Shown here in pieces: positions 7,473 to 15,094 of a DNA stretch of 54,186 nt. The stretch's first letter is position 1. Every line of letters starts with the position of its first letter. The DNA comes from Lachnospiraceae bacterium UBA4338 (GTDB lineage: Bacteria; Bacillota; Clostridia; Lachnospirales; Lachnospiraceae). The stretch covers positions 1 through 54,186 of the forward strand of contig DGTK01000012.1 in the NCBI GenBank assembly GCA_002393735.1, read 5' to 3'. Position numbers and translations under genes: made by a program. The notes below the pieces were generated by a model. It was not told the DNA's origin. It ran no database searches and saw nothing but the letters and a program-made list of their open reading frames with translations.

Positions 7473-8750
7473 TTATTTAATTTCTGTCATTCCACCCATA
7501 TAAGGTCTTAATACTTCAGGAATTGCAACAGAGCCATCTGCTCTTAAGTTGTTTTCCAAAAATGCGATAAGCATACGTGGTGGTGCAACAACTGTATTAT
7601 TAAGAGTATGGGCAAAATACTTGCCGTCCTTACCATTAACTCTGATCTTAAGTCTTCTTGCCTGAGCATCACCTAAGTTAGAACATGAACCTACTTCGAA
7701 ATACTTCTTCTGTCTTGGTGACCATGCCTCAACATCGAATGACTTAACCTTAAGGTCAGCCAAATCTCCTGAGCAGCACTCTAATGTTCTTACAGGAATA
7801 TCCATTGAACGGAAGAGGTCTACTGTATTCTGCCATAACTTGTCAAACCACATTGCACTGTCTTCAGGCTTACATACAACAATCATCTCCTGCTTTTCAA
7901 ACTGATGAATTCTGTATACGCCTCTTTCCTCAATACCATGAGCACCTTTTTCCTTACGGAAGCAAGGTGAGTAAGATGTTAAAGTTTTAGGTAATTCTTC
8001 TTCAGGAATAATTGTATCAATAAACTTACCAATCATTGAATGTTCTGAAGTACCGATTAAGTATAAATCTTCACCTTCAATCTTGTACATCATGGCATCC
8101 ATTTCAGCAAAGCTCATAACACCGGTAACTACATTACTTCTAATCATGAAAGGAGGAACACAGTATGTAAATCCTCTGTTAATCATAAAATCTCTGGCGT
8201 AAGAAATTACTGCACTGTGAAGTCTTGCAATATCACCCTGTAAATAATAGAAACCGTTACCTGCAACTTTTCTTGCGCTGTCTAAATCGATACCGTTAAA
8301 TCTTTCCATGATTTCTGTATGATATGGAATCTCAAAATCAGGAACTACCGGATCACCATACCTGGTTACTTCAACATTCTCTGTATCATTCTTACCAATA
8401 GGTACAGATGGATCAATAATATTAGGAATTGTCATCATAATCTTAAGAATCTGCTCTTCCAATTCCTTCTGTTCATTATCAAGTTGTGCTAACTTTTCTC
8501 CATCAGCTGCAACCTGAGCCTTAACTTCCTCAGCCTCTTCTTTCTTGCCCTGAGCCATTAATGCGCCAATCTGTTTTGAAAGTTTGTTACGATTAGCTTT
8601 AAGGTCATCGCCCTCAGACTGAACAGCACGTCTCTTGGTATCAAGTTCAATAACCTGATCTACTAATGGAAGCTTCTCATCCTGAAATTTCTTCTTGATG
8701 TTTTCCTTAACCGCATCCGGATTTTCTCTTAAGAATTTAATGTCAATCAT
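7473..8750 (-). CDS. serS: Seryl-tRNA synthetase
   Basis: The protein is 425 residues. The start MIDIKFLRENPD (ATG 8750) is canonical for SerRS and has GGAGG nine bases upstream; an ATG three codons earlier abuts that site and is less likely. Residues about 25-105 form the long tRNA-binding coiled coil. The class II core has motif 2 (CFRKEKGAHG…RGVYRIHQF) and motif 3 (TLNNTVVAPPRMLIAFLENN). It charges tRNA-Ser, and tRNA-Sec where present. The motif 3 wording differs from the TLNGSGLA form of E. coli; as far as I recall such variants occur in Clostridia. It overlaps the upstream DUF4446 gene by eight bases. Confidence 0.96.
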   Translation of the reverse strand: MIDIKFLRENPDAVKENIKKKFQDEKLPLVDQVIELDTKRRAVQSEGDDLKANRNKLSKQIGALMAQGKKEEAEEVKAQVAADGEKLAQLDNEQKELEEQILKIMMTIPNIIDPSVPIGKNDTENVEVTRYGDPVVPDFEIPYHTEIMERFNGIDLDSARKVAGNGFYYLQGDIARLHSAVISYARDFMINRGFTYCVPPFMIRSNVVTGVMSFAEMDAMMYKIEGEDLYLIGTSEHSMIGKFIDTIIPEEELPKTLTSYSPCFRKEKGAHGIEERGVYRIHQFEKQEMIVVCKPEDSAMWFDKLWQNTVDLFRSMDIPVRTLECCSGDLADLKVKSFDVEAWSPRQKKYFEVGSCSNLGDAQARRLKIRVNGKDGKYFAHTLNNTVVAPPRMLIAFLENNLRADGSVAIPEVLRPYMGGMTEIK

Positions 8751-9288
8751 TACCTTCATCCTCCGATTCTTTTTTAGCCTTTATACCCATGGCCTTATTA
8801 ATTGCTCTCTGCTCTTCAGGTCCTAAACTGGCTTTGCACTGCCCACCCATGATTCTTTTGTTATAAACAAAACATCCTGTTGTGCTGTGTACTGAATTAA
8901 TTACAAAACCATTATTATTCTCATCCAGCAAAGCCAGAGCAAAACTCATATTTCCACCCATGGCATTGAAGGCATCATATTTAACTAATCCGATTTTCTG
9001 AAAATTATTTTTATTCCTTTTAAATAATTCTCTGATTTCTTTATTATTTTTCTCAAGGAGAGAATTAATCATTGCCTGATTATCAATTAACTCTCCAAGT
9101 TTTTTCTCCAGGCTTCGTCCATTGGCTCCTGCCATAAACTTATTATATCTTTTAGTAAGTAAATTGATTTTATTGAATTCCACAATAAGAAGAACCAGCA
9201 AAATAATTATACATACTATTAAAGCAATTAAAACATATGCAATATCCAGGGAACCAAGACCTATACTATTTAGTAAAGGACTATTCAT
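8743..9288 (-). CDS. DUF4446 family membrane-anchored protein
   Basis: The protein is 181 residues with one N-terminal membrane helix (about 15-38). A short coiled-coil region (about 60-95) and a conserved C-terminal domain (KIGLVKYDAFNAMGGNMSFALALLDE…NGFVINSVHS) follow. This matches DUF4446, regularly found just after parB in Clostridia. The function is unknown. Position after parB and overlap with serS suggest co-transcription with the segregation genes. A membrane-anchored partner in origin positioning is conceivable, but nothing in the sequence shows it. Confidence 0.85.
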   Translation of the reverse strand: MNSPLLNSIGLGSLDIAYVLIALIVCIIILLVLLIVEFNKINLLTKRYNKFMAGANGRSLEKKLGELIDNQAMINSLLEKNNKEIRELFKRNKNNFQKIGLVKYDAFNAMGGNMSFALALLDENNNGFVINSVHSTTGCFVYNKRIMGGQCKASLGPEEQRAINKAMGIKAKKESEDEGND

Positions 9289-9344
9289 ATATACTCCAAG
9301 TTATGTAAACAAAATTTATTTTCTCACCACTTATCATTGTACCC

Positions 9345-10211
9345 TTATTTGCCAATAAGTTCAATAATTCTGTCCAAATCTTCGTGAGAATAAAATTCAA
9401 TTTCTATCTTACCCTTGCCATCATCCTTACCTGAAACTGCTACCTTGGTTCCAAGTTTATTTTTAAGATTATCGGCTATGTCATTATATATGGTAGAAAG
9501 TTGTTCGCTGACTTTCTTTTTCTCTTTCTTTTCCTTGCCAAGATTCTTAACAATCTTCTCAATATCACGTACTGAAAGTTTCTCATCAAAAACTCTCTGG
9601 GCAAGACTGTATTGTGTCTCCGGATCTTCCACTCCAAGAAGTGCTCTTGCATGGCCCATGGAAATCTGTCCATCAATTAACATATCCTGAGTATTCTTTG
9701 TTAACTTCAGTAATCTGATGGAGTTTGTAATTGTAGTTCTGCTCTTTGAAACTTTCTCAGCTACCTCATCATGGGTGAGATTAAATTCATCCATAAGTCT
9801 CTTATATGTAGTTGCTTCTTCAATTGGATTCAAATCCTCTCTCTGAGTATTTTCAATAAGACCAATTTCCAAAGCTTCAAGATCAGTCAGATCCTTAATT
9901 ACAACAGGAATTTCTTTGATACCGGCGATGGTAGATGCTCTCCATCTTCTTTCACCGGCAACTATCTCATAATAATTATCTTTCTTTCTGACAACAAGTG
10001 GTTCCAGTACGCCGAACTGTTTAATACTGTCTGCCAGTTCATTAAGAGCATCCTCATCAAAATTTTTTCTCGGCTGACTCTTATTAGGAGATAACTTGGA
10101 CATGTTCATCATGACAGTTCCGTCTTTAGCTTCATCCTTTTTTCCTGAATCATTTGTATCGATAAGTGCGGATAATCCTTTTCCCTTGTTAAGTCCTCTT
10201 TTGGTTGCCAT
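9345..10211 (-). CDS. parB: Chromosome partitioning protein ParB (Spo0J)
   Basis: The 288-residue protein has the ParB plan: a basic N-terminal tail, the CTP-binding domain with the GERRWRA box, and a central helix-turn-helix (LTHDEVAEKVSKSRTTITNS). A linker rich in Lys/Glu and a C-terminal dimerisation segment complete it. ParB binds parS, loads as a CTP-dependent sliding clamp and recruits condensin and ParA at the origin. It is 11 bases after parA, with GGGGGAAG before its ATG. Four parS-like sites lie upstream of parA in this window. Confidence 0.96.
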   Translation of the reverse strand: MATKRGLNKGKGLSALIDTNDSGKKDEAKDGTVMMNMSKLSPNKSQPRKNFDEDALNELADSIKQFGVLEPLVVRKKDNYYEIVAGERRWRASTIAGIKEIPVVIKDLTDLEALEIGLIENTQREDLNPIEEATTYKRLMDEFNLTHDEVAEKVSKSRTTITNSIRLLKLTKNTQDMLIDGQISMGHARALLGVEDPETQYSLAQRVFDEKLSVRDIEKIVKNLGKEKKEKKKVSEQLSTIYNDIADNLKNKLGTKVAVSGKDDGKGKIEIEFYSHEDLDRIIELIGK

Positions 10212-10222
10212 TTTTCTTCCCC

Positions 10223-10990
10223 CTATTTATTATTAACCTTAATAATCTCATCAGCCAAAGATGCATAGGCCTGTGCCCCGGCACTACTTGCATCATATTT
10301 ACAAATTGGCATTCCATAACTTGGTGCCTCAGCAAGTCTTACATTTCTAGGAATATTAGTTTCAAATACTCTTTCCTCTAATGCTTCCTTAACACTTTCA
10401 ACAACTTCCTGTGAAAGATTTGTTCTGCTGTCATACATGGTGAAGACTACACCTTCCATCTCAAGGTATGGATTAAGTTTCTTCTTAACAAGATTAATTG
10501 TATGGATTAACTGACTAAGGCCTTCCATTGCATAGTACTCACACTGAATAGGAACAAGTACACTGTCTGATGCTGTCATTGAATTAACTGTTAACATACT
10601 AAGTGATGGTGGGCAGTCAATAATTACAAAATCAAACTTATCCTTCACCCAGTCCAGTTCATTCTTAAGAATATATTCTTTCTTATCAGCTTCGATAAGT
10701 TCAATCTCTGCAGCAGCAAGATTAACATTGGATGGAATAATTGAAAGATTAGGAATAACATCTTCAATCATGCAATCCTTAACTGAACATTCTCCCAGCA
10801 TAAGTTCATATACTGTATTCTCAAGTTCATTCTTCTCGATACCGAATCCGCTGGTAGTATTACCCTGAGGATCAATATCAACTACAAGAACTTTCTTTCC
10901 TTTCTCTGCCAATGCCGCAGAAAGATTAATGGCAGTAGTAGTTTTACCTACTCCACCCTTTTGATTTGCAACAGCAATAATCTTAGCCAT
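10223..10990 (-). CDS. parA: Chromosome partitioning ATPase ParA (Soj)
   Basis: The 255-residue protein starts MAKIIAVANQKGGVGKTTTA, the deviant Walker A of ParA/MinD ATPases, including the signature lysine. The D-loop DIDPQGN and Walker B VIIDCPPSL follow. It binds DNA non-specifically as an ATP dimer and moves or regulates ParB-bound origins; in Bacillus relatives Soj also controls DnaA. The start has GGAG ten bases upstream. The promoter must lie in the AT-rich stretch near the first parS site, so ParB binding could autoregulate it; this is inference. Confidence 0.96.
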   Translation of the reverse strand: MAKIIAVANQKGGVGKTTTAINLSAALAEKGKKVLVVDIDPQGNTTSGFGIEKNELENTVYELMLGECSVKDCMIEDVIPNLSIIPSNVNLAAAEIELIEADKKEYILKNELDWVKDKFDFVIIDCPPSLSMLTVNSMTASDSVLVPIQCEYYAMEGLSQLIHTINLVKKKLNPYLEMEGVVFTMYDSRTNLSQEVVESVKEALEERVFETNIPRNVRLAEAPSYGMPICKYDASSAGAQAYASLADEIIKVNNK

Positions 10991-11016
10991 TTATAATTCT
11001 CCATTCTACATAAAAC

Positions 11017-11032
11017 TCTTTCACGTGAAACA
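11017..11032. promoter_or_regulatory. parS-like site 1
   Basis: TCTTTCACGTGAAACA matches the bacterial parS consensus TGTTTCACGTGAAACA at 15 of 16 bases. It lies 27 bases upstream of parA. Confidence 0.9.
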
Positions 11033-11171
11033 TTTTTCGCGTGCATTTGAAATTATAACACTATTTAATATTATATTCTATAACAAAATCCAAGATAAAT
11101 TATTTTTGTAAAAACCTAACAAACTTTTATTTTTTTATTTTTGTTATTTTGTTACAAAGACGAAATTGAAT

Positions 11172-11493
11172 TTCCGGTCGGTGCTGTTACAGGTCGGTCT
11201 TTTCATTTAGGTCGCTTCCGGTCGGTGCTATTATAGGACGGCCGCGTCCTGAAAACTACTCTCCCGTCAACCTCGATTGGGCTGGCGCCCTAATCGGAAA
11301 GGATTGCCGGCAGAGCATTTTCAGTCCTTGGCCTGTATTACGTAAGCGCGAGGGAGGTGCTGTTGTTCGTTTTTGGACCGTGTGGAACGCCGGCACTTGC
11401 GAGCGTCTTTCAGCGAGCTTAGTACCGCTGCGGGGAGCAACGAGCGAGAGCGTGTCCAAAAAGGAATAATAGCACCGACCGGGAGCGTCCTTT
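11172..11493. repeat. GC-rich inverted-repeat element between parS sites
   Basis: An island far richer in G+C than its AT-rich flanks. CCGGTCGGTGCTATTAT (11218-11234) is repeated inverted and perfect at 11466-11482. A direct near-copy precedes it at 11172-11193, and GTCGG is iterated between. Internal hairpins include AGGACG/CGTCCT (11235-11250), CGATTGGGC/GCCCTAATCG (11274-11296) and TTTTTGGAC/GTCCAAAAA (11370-11378/11454-11462). No convincing gene is present; a 67-codon minus-strand frame lacks a ribosome site and looks fortuitous. It resembles a non-autonomous mobile (MITE/REP-like) repeat or a structured RNA. Which of these cannot be decided here. Confidence 0.7.
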
Positions 11494-11606
11494 TATCATA
11501 ACACTATATCTAGTAAATTATAATAATTTGAAAAACCAGCAATCCACCACAATATCTTGTTTAAATTGTGGAACTTTTAGCGAGTTGAAGTTGAAAATCG
11601 GAAAAG

Positions 11607-11622
11607 TGTTTCACGTGTAAAA
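11607..11622. promoter_or_regulatory. parS-like site 2 (degenerate)
   Basis: TGTTTCACGTGTAAAA matches the parS consensus at 14 of 16 bases; the right half is degenerate. Confidence 0.7.
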
Positions 11623-11640
11623 TCAAAATCTAGACAAAAA

Positions 11641-11656
11641 TGTTTCACGTGGAACA
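11641..11656. promoter_or_regulatory. parS-like site 3
   Basis: TGTTTCACGTGGAACA matches the parS consensus at 15 of 16 bases. It lies 18 bases from site 2. Confidence 0.9.
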
Positions 11657-11688
11657 TATATCTTGTGGTCGAATTTCAACCTGACATA

Positions 11689-11704
11689 TGTTTCATGTGA
11701 AACA
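11689..11704. promoter_or_regulatory. parS-like site 4
   Basis: TGTTTCATGTGAAACA matches the parS consensus at 15 of 16 bases. It lies 20 bases from the stop of the 219-residue gene. Confidence 0.88.
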
Positions 11705-11724
11705 TTTTAAAAAGCAAACTATAT

Positions 11725-12384
11725 TTAGTGTTTGGAAATATTATCAAGATCATCACTATATTTAGTGATTTCTGTTTTAGCTCGTAGTGGATCAAAAGTT
11801 ATAAAGTCAATTGTCTGCTTAAGTCCATTAGATATATGAGCAATCTTTTTCTTATCTTCAATACTAAGATCAGATGGTACAGAAACATTGGCAGATATTT
11901 CTTCTTTATTATCATCTGATGTAGATTCTACTGTTTTACCTTCAGCTTCTTCTCTGGAGATAGAACCTTCAAGGAATAAATCAAGTGCATCCTTTGGACG
12001 GGAATCAGATTTTCTCTCTTCCTTATTTTTTGCTTCAGTATCCTGGAGGAGTAAATCATCAAGGGCATTCACTCCATTTTCAAAAGAGAATATTCTTCTG
12101 TCAATCTTCTTAATTACATCCTTTAAGTTATCACATTTAACAGTAAGTAATTTAATACTTTCTTCTTCTCCCTGAAGATCAAATGACTGCTGATCTCTTG
12201 GAGAGAATACTGCACGTGATTTCTTCTCTTTATCTGAGGAGTAAGTTTCCTTCTTCTGTTTAAGTAATTCCTCATTCTCAGCAAGTTCATTGGAATACTC
12301 ATTTCTCTTTTGCCTACACTCATCAAGATATGAATGAAGTGTCATGGAAAGGTCAGTTAATTTTAACTTCTCATCAAGTAACAT
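11725..12384 (-). CDS. Coiled-coil protein of unknown function at the parS cluster
   Basis: I do not recognise a family. The 219-residue protein is strongly charged. Residues about 1-110 are heptad-rich and likely a long coiled coil (LHSYLDECRQKRNEYSNELA, DNLKDVIKKIDRR). A disordered acidic segment (about 115-165) and a short predicted helical C-terminal block (about 170-215, ISNGLKQTIDFITFDPLRAK) follow. There is no membrane segment or signal peptide. It starts 11 bases after rsmG in the conserved mnmE-mnmG-rsmG block and ends next to parS site 4. Codon use is as AT-rich as its neighbours, so it is not obviously acquired. A link to segregation is suggested only by position. Confidence 0.75.
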   Translation of the reverse strand: MLLDEKLKLTDLSMTLHSYLDECRQKRNEYSNELAENEELLKQKKETYSSDKEKKSRAVFSPRDQQSFDLQGEEESIKLLTVKCDNLKDVIKKIDRRIFSFENGVNALDDLLLQDTEAKNKEERKSDSRPKDALDLFLEGSISREEAEGKTVESTSDDNKEEISANVSVPSDLSIEDKKKIAHISNGLKQTIDFITFDPLRAKTEITKYSDDLDNISKH

Positions 12385-12395
12385 ATTATACCCCC

Positions 12396-13133
12396 TTAAT
12401 GTAAAGGTTCCTTGGAAGGCAATCCACTTTTACGCGGATATTTTCCTTTGGTAGAATTAACCTTTTCTACAACAAGTAAATTTCTGCTAATATCTTCACC
12501 TATAGTAAATGATATAATATTTTTTATTTTTCCACCTAATGTATTAATGGCATTAGGATACATGGATAATTCTTCATCTAATTTTTCTGATTTATATGAT
12601 ATGAATATTCCACCAGTTTTAACTAAAGGAAGACAGTACTCTGATAAGGTAGATATATTTGCAACTGCACGTGAAACAACATAGTCACCTTTTTCACGAT
12701 AAACACCATGTCCAAAATCCTCGGCCCTTGAATGTATTGCAGTTATATCTTTAAGATCTAAAACCTTAATTACTTCATTAAGAAAATTTATTCTCTTGTT
12801 AAGGGAGTCAACTAATACTACCTTGGAAGAAGGTAATAAAATTTTAATTGGAATACCAGGAAATCCTGCACCGGTTCCAATATCAATTATAGTTGGAGAG
12901 TAAGTATCATATTTATCAGATGATACATTAATAGTATCGAGATATTTAACTATGGATAAACTGTCTACAAAATGCTTAATAATTACATCTTCATATTCTG
13001 TAATAGCTGTAAGATTCATTCGACTATTCCAGTCTACCAGTAATTCATAATATGTATTAAACATGTCAATCTGTTCATCACTTAATGTAATATTTAATTG
13101 TGACATAGATTCTTTAATAAATGATTTATCCAT
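12396..13133 (-). CDS. rsmG: 16S rRNA (guanine-527-N7)-methyltransferase
   Basis: The 245-residue protein has the RsmG/GidB fold. SAM-binding motif I is DIGTGAGFPGIPI, with the adjacent KVVLVDSLNKRINFL acidic loop and a conserved SRAVA motif. The early stretch LLVDWNSRMNLTAI is typical of the family. It methylates G527 of 16S rRNA; loss gives low-level streptomycin resistance in other bacteria. It follows mnmG across a gap that contains two copies of the palindromic repeat. Confidence 0.95.
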   Translation of the reverse strand: MDKSFIKESMSQLNITLSDEQIDMFNTYYELLVDWNSRMNLTAITEYEDVIIKHFVDSLSIVKYLDTINVSSDKYDTYSPTIIDIGTGAGFPGIPIKILLPSSKVVLVDSLNKRINFLNEVIKVLDLKDITAIHSRAEDFGHGVYREKGDYVVSRAVANISTLSEYCLPLVKTGGIFISYKSEKLDEELSMYPNAINTLGGKIKNIISFTIGEDISRNLLVVEKVNSTKGKYPRKSGLPSKEPLH

Positions 13134-13142
13134 AGTTCAAAT

Positions 13143-13165
13143 TATGTGGTTATAACCACGAAATT
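13143..13165 (+). repeat. Palindromic repeat, copy 3
   Basis: The perfect palindrome GTGGTTATAACCAC (13146-13159) with plus-strand flanks ATG…GAAATT lies between mnmG and rsmG. Its flank orientation is opposite to copies 1 and 2. Confidence 0.88.
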
Positions 13166-13178
13166 GAAATTTTTATAA

Positions 13179-13202
13179 AATGTGGTTAAAACCACGAAAT
13201 TA
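13179..13202 (+). repeat. Palindromic repeat, copy 4
   Basis: The palindrome-like GTGGTTAAAACCAC (13182-13195) with flanks ATG…GAAATT is a direct repeat of copy 3, centred 36 bases away. It sits six bases from the mnmG stop. Confidence 0.88.
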
Positions 13203-13207
13203 TATTT

Positions 13208-15094
13208 TTACTTTTTCTGAGTCAGATAAACAAGTAAGACAGAAATATCTGCAGGAGTAACTCCACTGATACGTGATGCCTGTCCGATATTTTCAGGTTT
13301 AAATTTATTTAACTTCTGTCTTGCTTCAAGTCTCAATGATGAGATTTCATTATAATCAATATCTGAAGATAATTTCTTATTTTCTAATTTCTTAAAATGA
13401 TTAATCTGCTGAAGCTGTTTCTCAATATATCCTTCATACTTAATCTGAATATAAACCTGTTCCTTAACATCCGAAGGAAGAGGTTTTCTATCCGGATCAA
13501 TTGGTGCGATTAATTCATAATCAAGTTCCTGACGACACATAAGGTCTGCAAGTGAAAAAGCAGTCTTAAGGGGAGATGAGTTCATTGACTTAAGAAATTC
13601 CTGAACTTTTGCGTTGGCACCAACAAAAGTATTTTTAAGTCTGTCTATCTCATCTTCTATCATCTGTTTCTTAAGTTCAAACTTTTCATATCTTTCATCA
13701 GAGATAAGACCAATGTCATGACCAATTTTTGTAAGACGAAGATCGGCATTATCCTGACGAAGCATAAGTCTGTATTCTGCTCTTGATGTCATCATTCTAT
13801 ATGGCTCATTATTCTCAAGAGTAACAAGGTCATCAATCAAAACACCAATATAAGCATCTGACCTTGTAAGAATGACAGGATCCAAATCTGATAATTTTCT
13901 TGCTGCATTAATTCCGGCCATTAACCCTTGCGCTGCAGCTTCTTCATAACCTGAACTTCCGTTAAACTGTCCGGCAGAGAATAATCCACTAACCTTTTTA
14001 AGTTCAAGTGACAAAGTTAATTCTCCAGGACATAAACAATCATATTCAATTGCATATGCATTACGAACTATGACTGCATTTTCAAGTCCCGGCACAGTGT
14101 GATACATGGCAATCTGAACATCTTCCGGCATGGAAGATGACATGCCGCCAACATACATTTCATTAGTATATAATCCTTCAGGTTCAATGAATACCTGATG
14201 TCTTTCCTTATCTGCAAACTTAACAACCTTGTCTTCAATTGAAGGACAGTATCTTGGACCGGTTCCTTCAATGATACCTGCATAGATAGGTGAACGGTCA
14301 AGGTTTGCTCTGATGATTTTATGAGTTTCCTCATTGGTATAAGTCATATAAACAGGAACCTGTTCTATCTGAACTGATTCAGGATCTGTTGTAAAAGAAA
14401 ATGGAACTACTCTCTCATCACCATACTGGATTTCCATTTTTGAAAAATCAAGGCTTCTTTTATCCATTCTTGCAGGAGTTCCTGTTTTGAATCTTCTAAG
14501 TCCAATACCTAATTTGGTAAGTGACTCACCAAGATGAGTTGCACTCTGAAGTCCGTTTGGTCCGGTATATGTAATACTTTCACCGCACAGGCATCTGGAA
14601 TTAAGATAAGTTCCACTGCAGATAATTGCCGCCTTACATTTATATATTGTACCTGTATAAATTTTTACACCACAAACAGTATTAACACCATCAACTTCTT
14701 CAGTTAATATTTCACAGACTTCACCCTGCTTAATGGTTATGCCTTCAGTATTCTCCAAAACTTTTCTCATATTAAGAGTATAGACAGACTTATCAGCCTG
14801 AGCTCTTAATGAATGAACTGCAGGGCCTTTGGAAGCATTGAGCATCTTTGACTGAATAAAAGATTTATCAATATTAACACCCATCTCACCACCAAGTGCA
14901 TCAAGTTCACGAACCAGATGTCCTTTGGAAGTTCCACCAATATTAGGATTACAAGGCATCATTGCAATGCTTTCAACACTTACTGTAAAAATAGTAACCT
15001 TAAACCCAAGCCTTGCTGCAGCCAGTGCCGCCTCACATCCGGCATGGCCTGCACCTATTACACATATATCTGTTTCAATAATACTGTTATTCAT
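13208..15094 (-). CDS. mnmG: tRNA uridine-34 carboxymethylaminomethyl enzyme MnmG
   Basis: The 628-residue protein has the usual MnmG length. An N-terminal FAD-binding Rossmann motif (CVIGAGHAGCEAALAAARLG) and the family motifs GPRYCPSIEDK and PGELTLSLE (PCxxP-like PNIGG… near 50) are present. The C-terminal helical domain ends in ASRISGVTPADISVLLVYL. With MnmE it installs the cmnm5 group on U34 of tRNAs reading two-codon boxes. Its ATG directly follows the mnmE stop (TAGATG), implying coupled translation. Confidence 0.97.
   Translation of the reverse strand: MNNSIIETDICVIGAGHAGCEAALAAARLGFKVTIFTVSVESIAMMPCNPNIGGTSKGHLVRELDALGGEMGVNIDKSFIQSKMLNASKGPAVHSLRAQADKSVYTLNMRKVLENTEGITIKQGEVCEILTEEVDGVNTVCGVKIYTGTIYKCKAAIICSGTYLNSRCLCGESITYTGPNGLQSATHLGESLTKLGIGLRRFKTGTPARMDKRSLDFSKMEIQYGDERVVPFSFTTDPESVQIEQVPVYMTYTNEETHKIIRANLDRSPIYAGIIEGTGPRYCPSIEDKVVKFADKERHQVFIEPEGLYTNEMYVGGMSSSMPEDVQIAMYHTVPGLENAVIVRNAYAIEYDCLCPGELTLSLELKKVSGLFSAGQFNGSSGYEEAAAQGLMAGINAARKLSDLDPVILTRSDAYIGVLIDDLVTLENNEPYRMMTSRAEYRLMLRQDNADLRLTKIGHDIGLISDERYEKFELKKQMIEDEIDRLKNTFVGANAKVQEFLKSMNSSPLKTAFSLADLMCRQELDYELIAPIDPDRKPLPSDVKEQVYIQIKYEGYIEKQLQQINHFKKLENKKLSSDIDYNEISSLRLEARQKLNKFKPENIGQASRISGVTPADISVLLVYLTQKK

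Noticed and set aside
11256..11459. A 67-codon open frame on the minus strand in the GC-rich element
   Set aside because: No ribosome site; Arg/Ser/Pro-rich composition as expected from GC-rich hairpins; no domain.
11501..11767. NrdR-box-like repeats (ACTATATTTAGTG at 11718-11730 and 11755-11767, and a weaker one at 11501)
   Set aside because: They are not near ribonucleotide reductase genes, two lie at the end of a coding region, and the match to the box is partial in AT-rich DNA.
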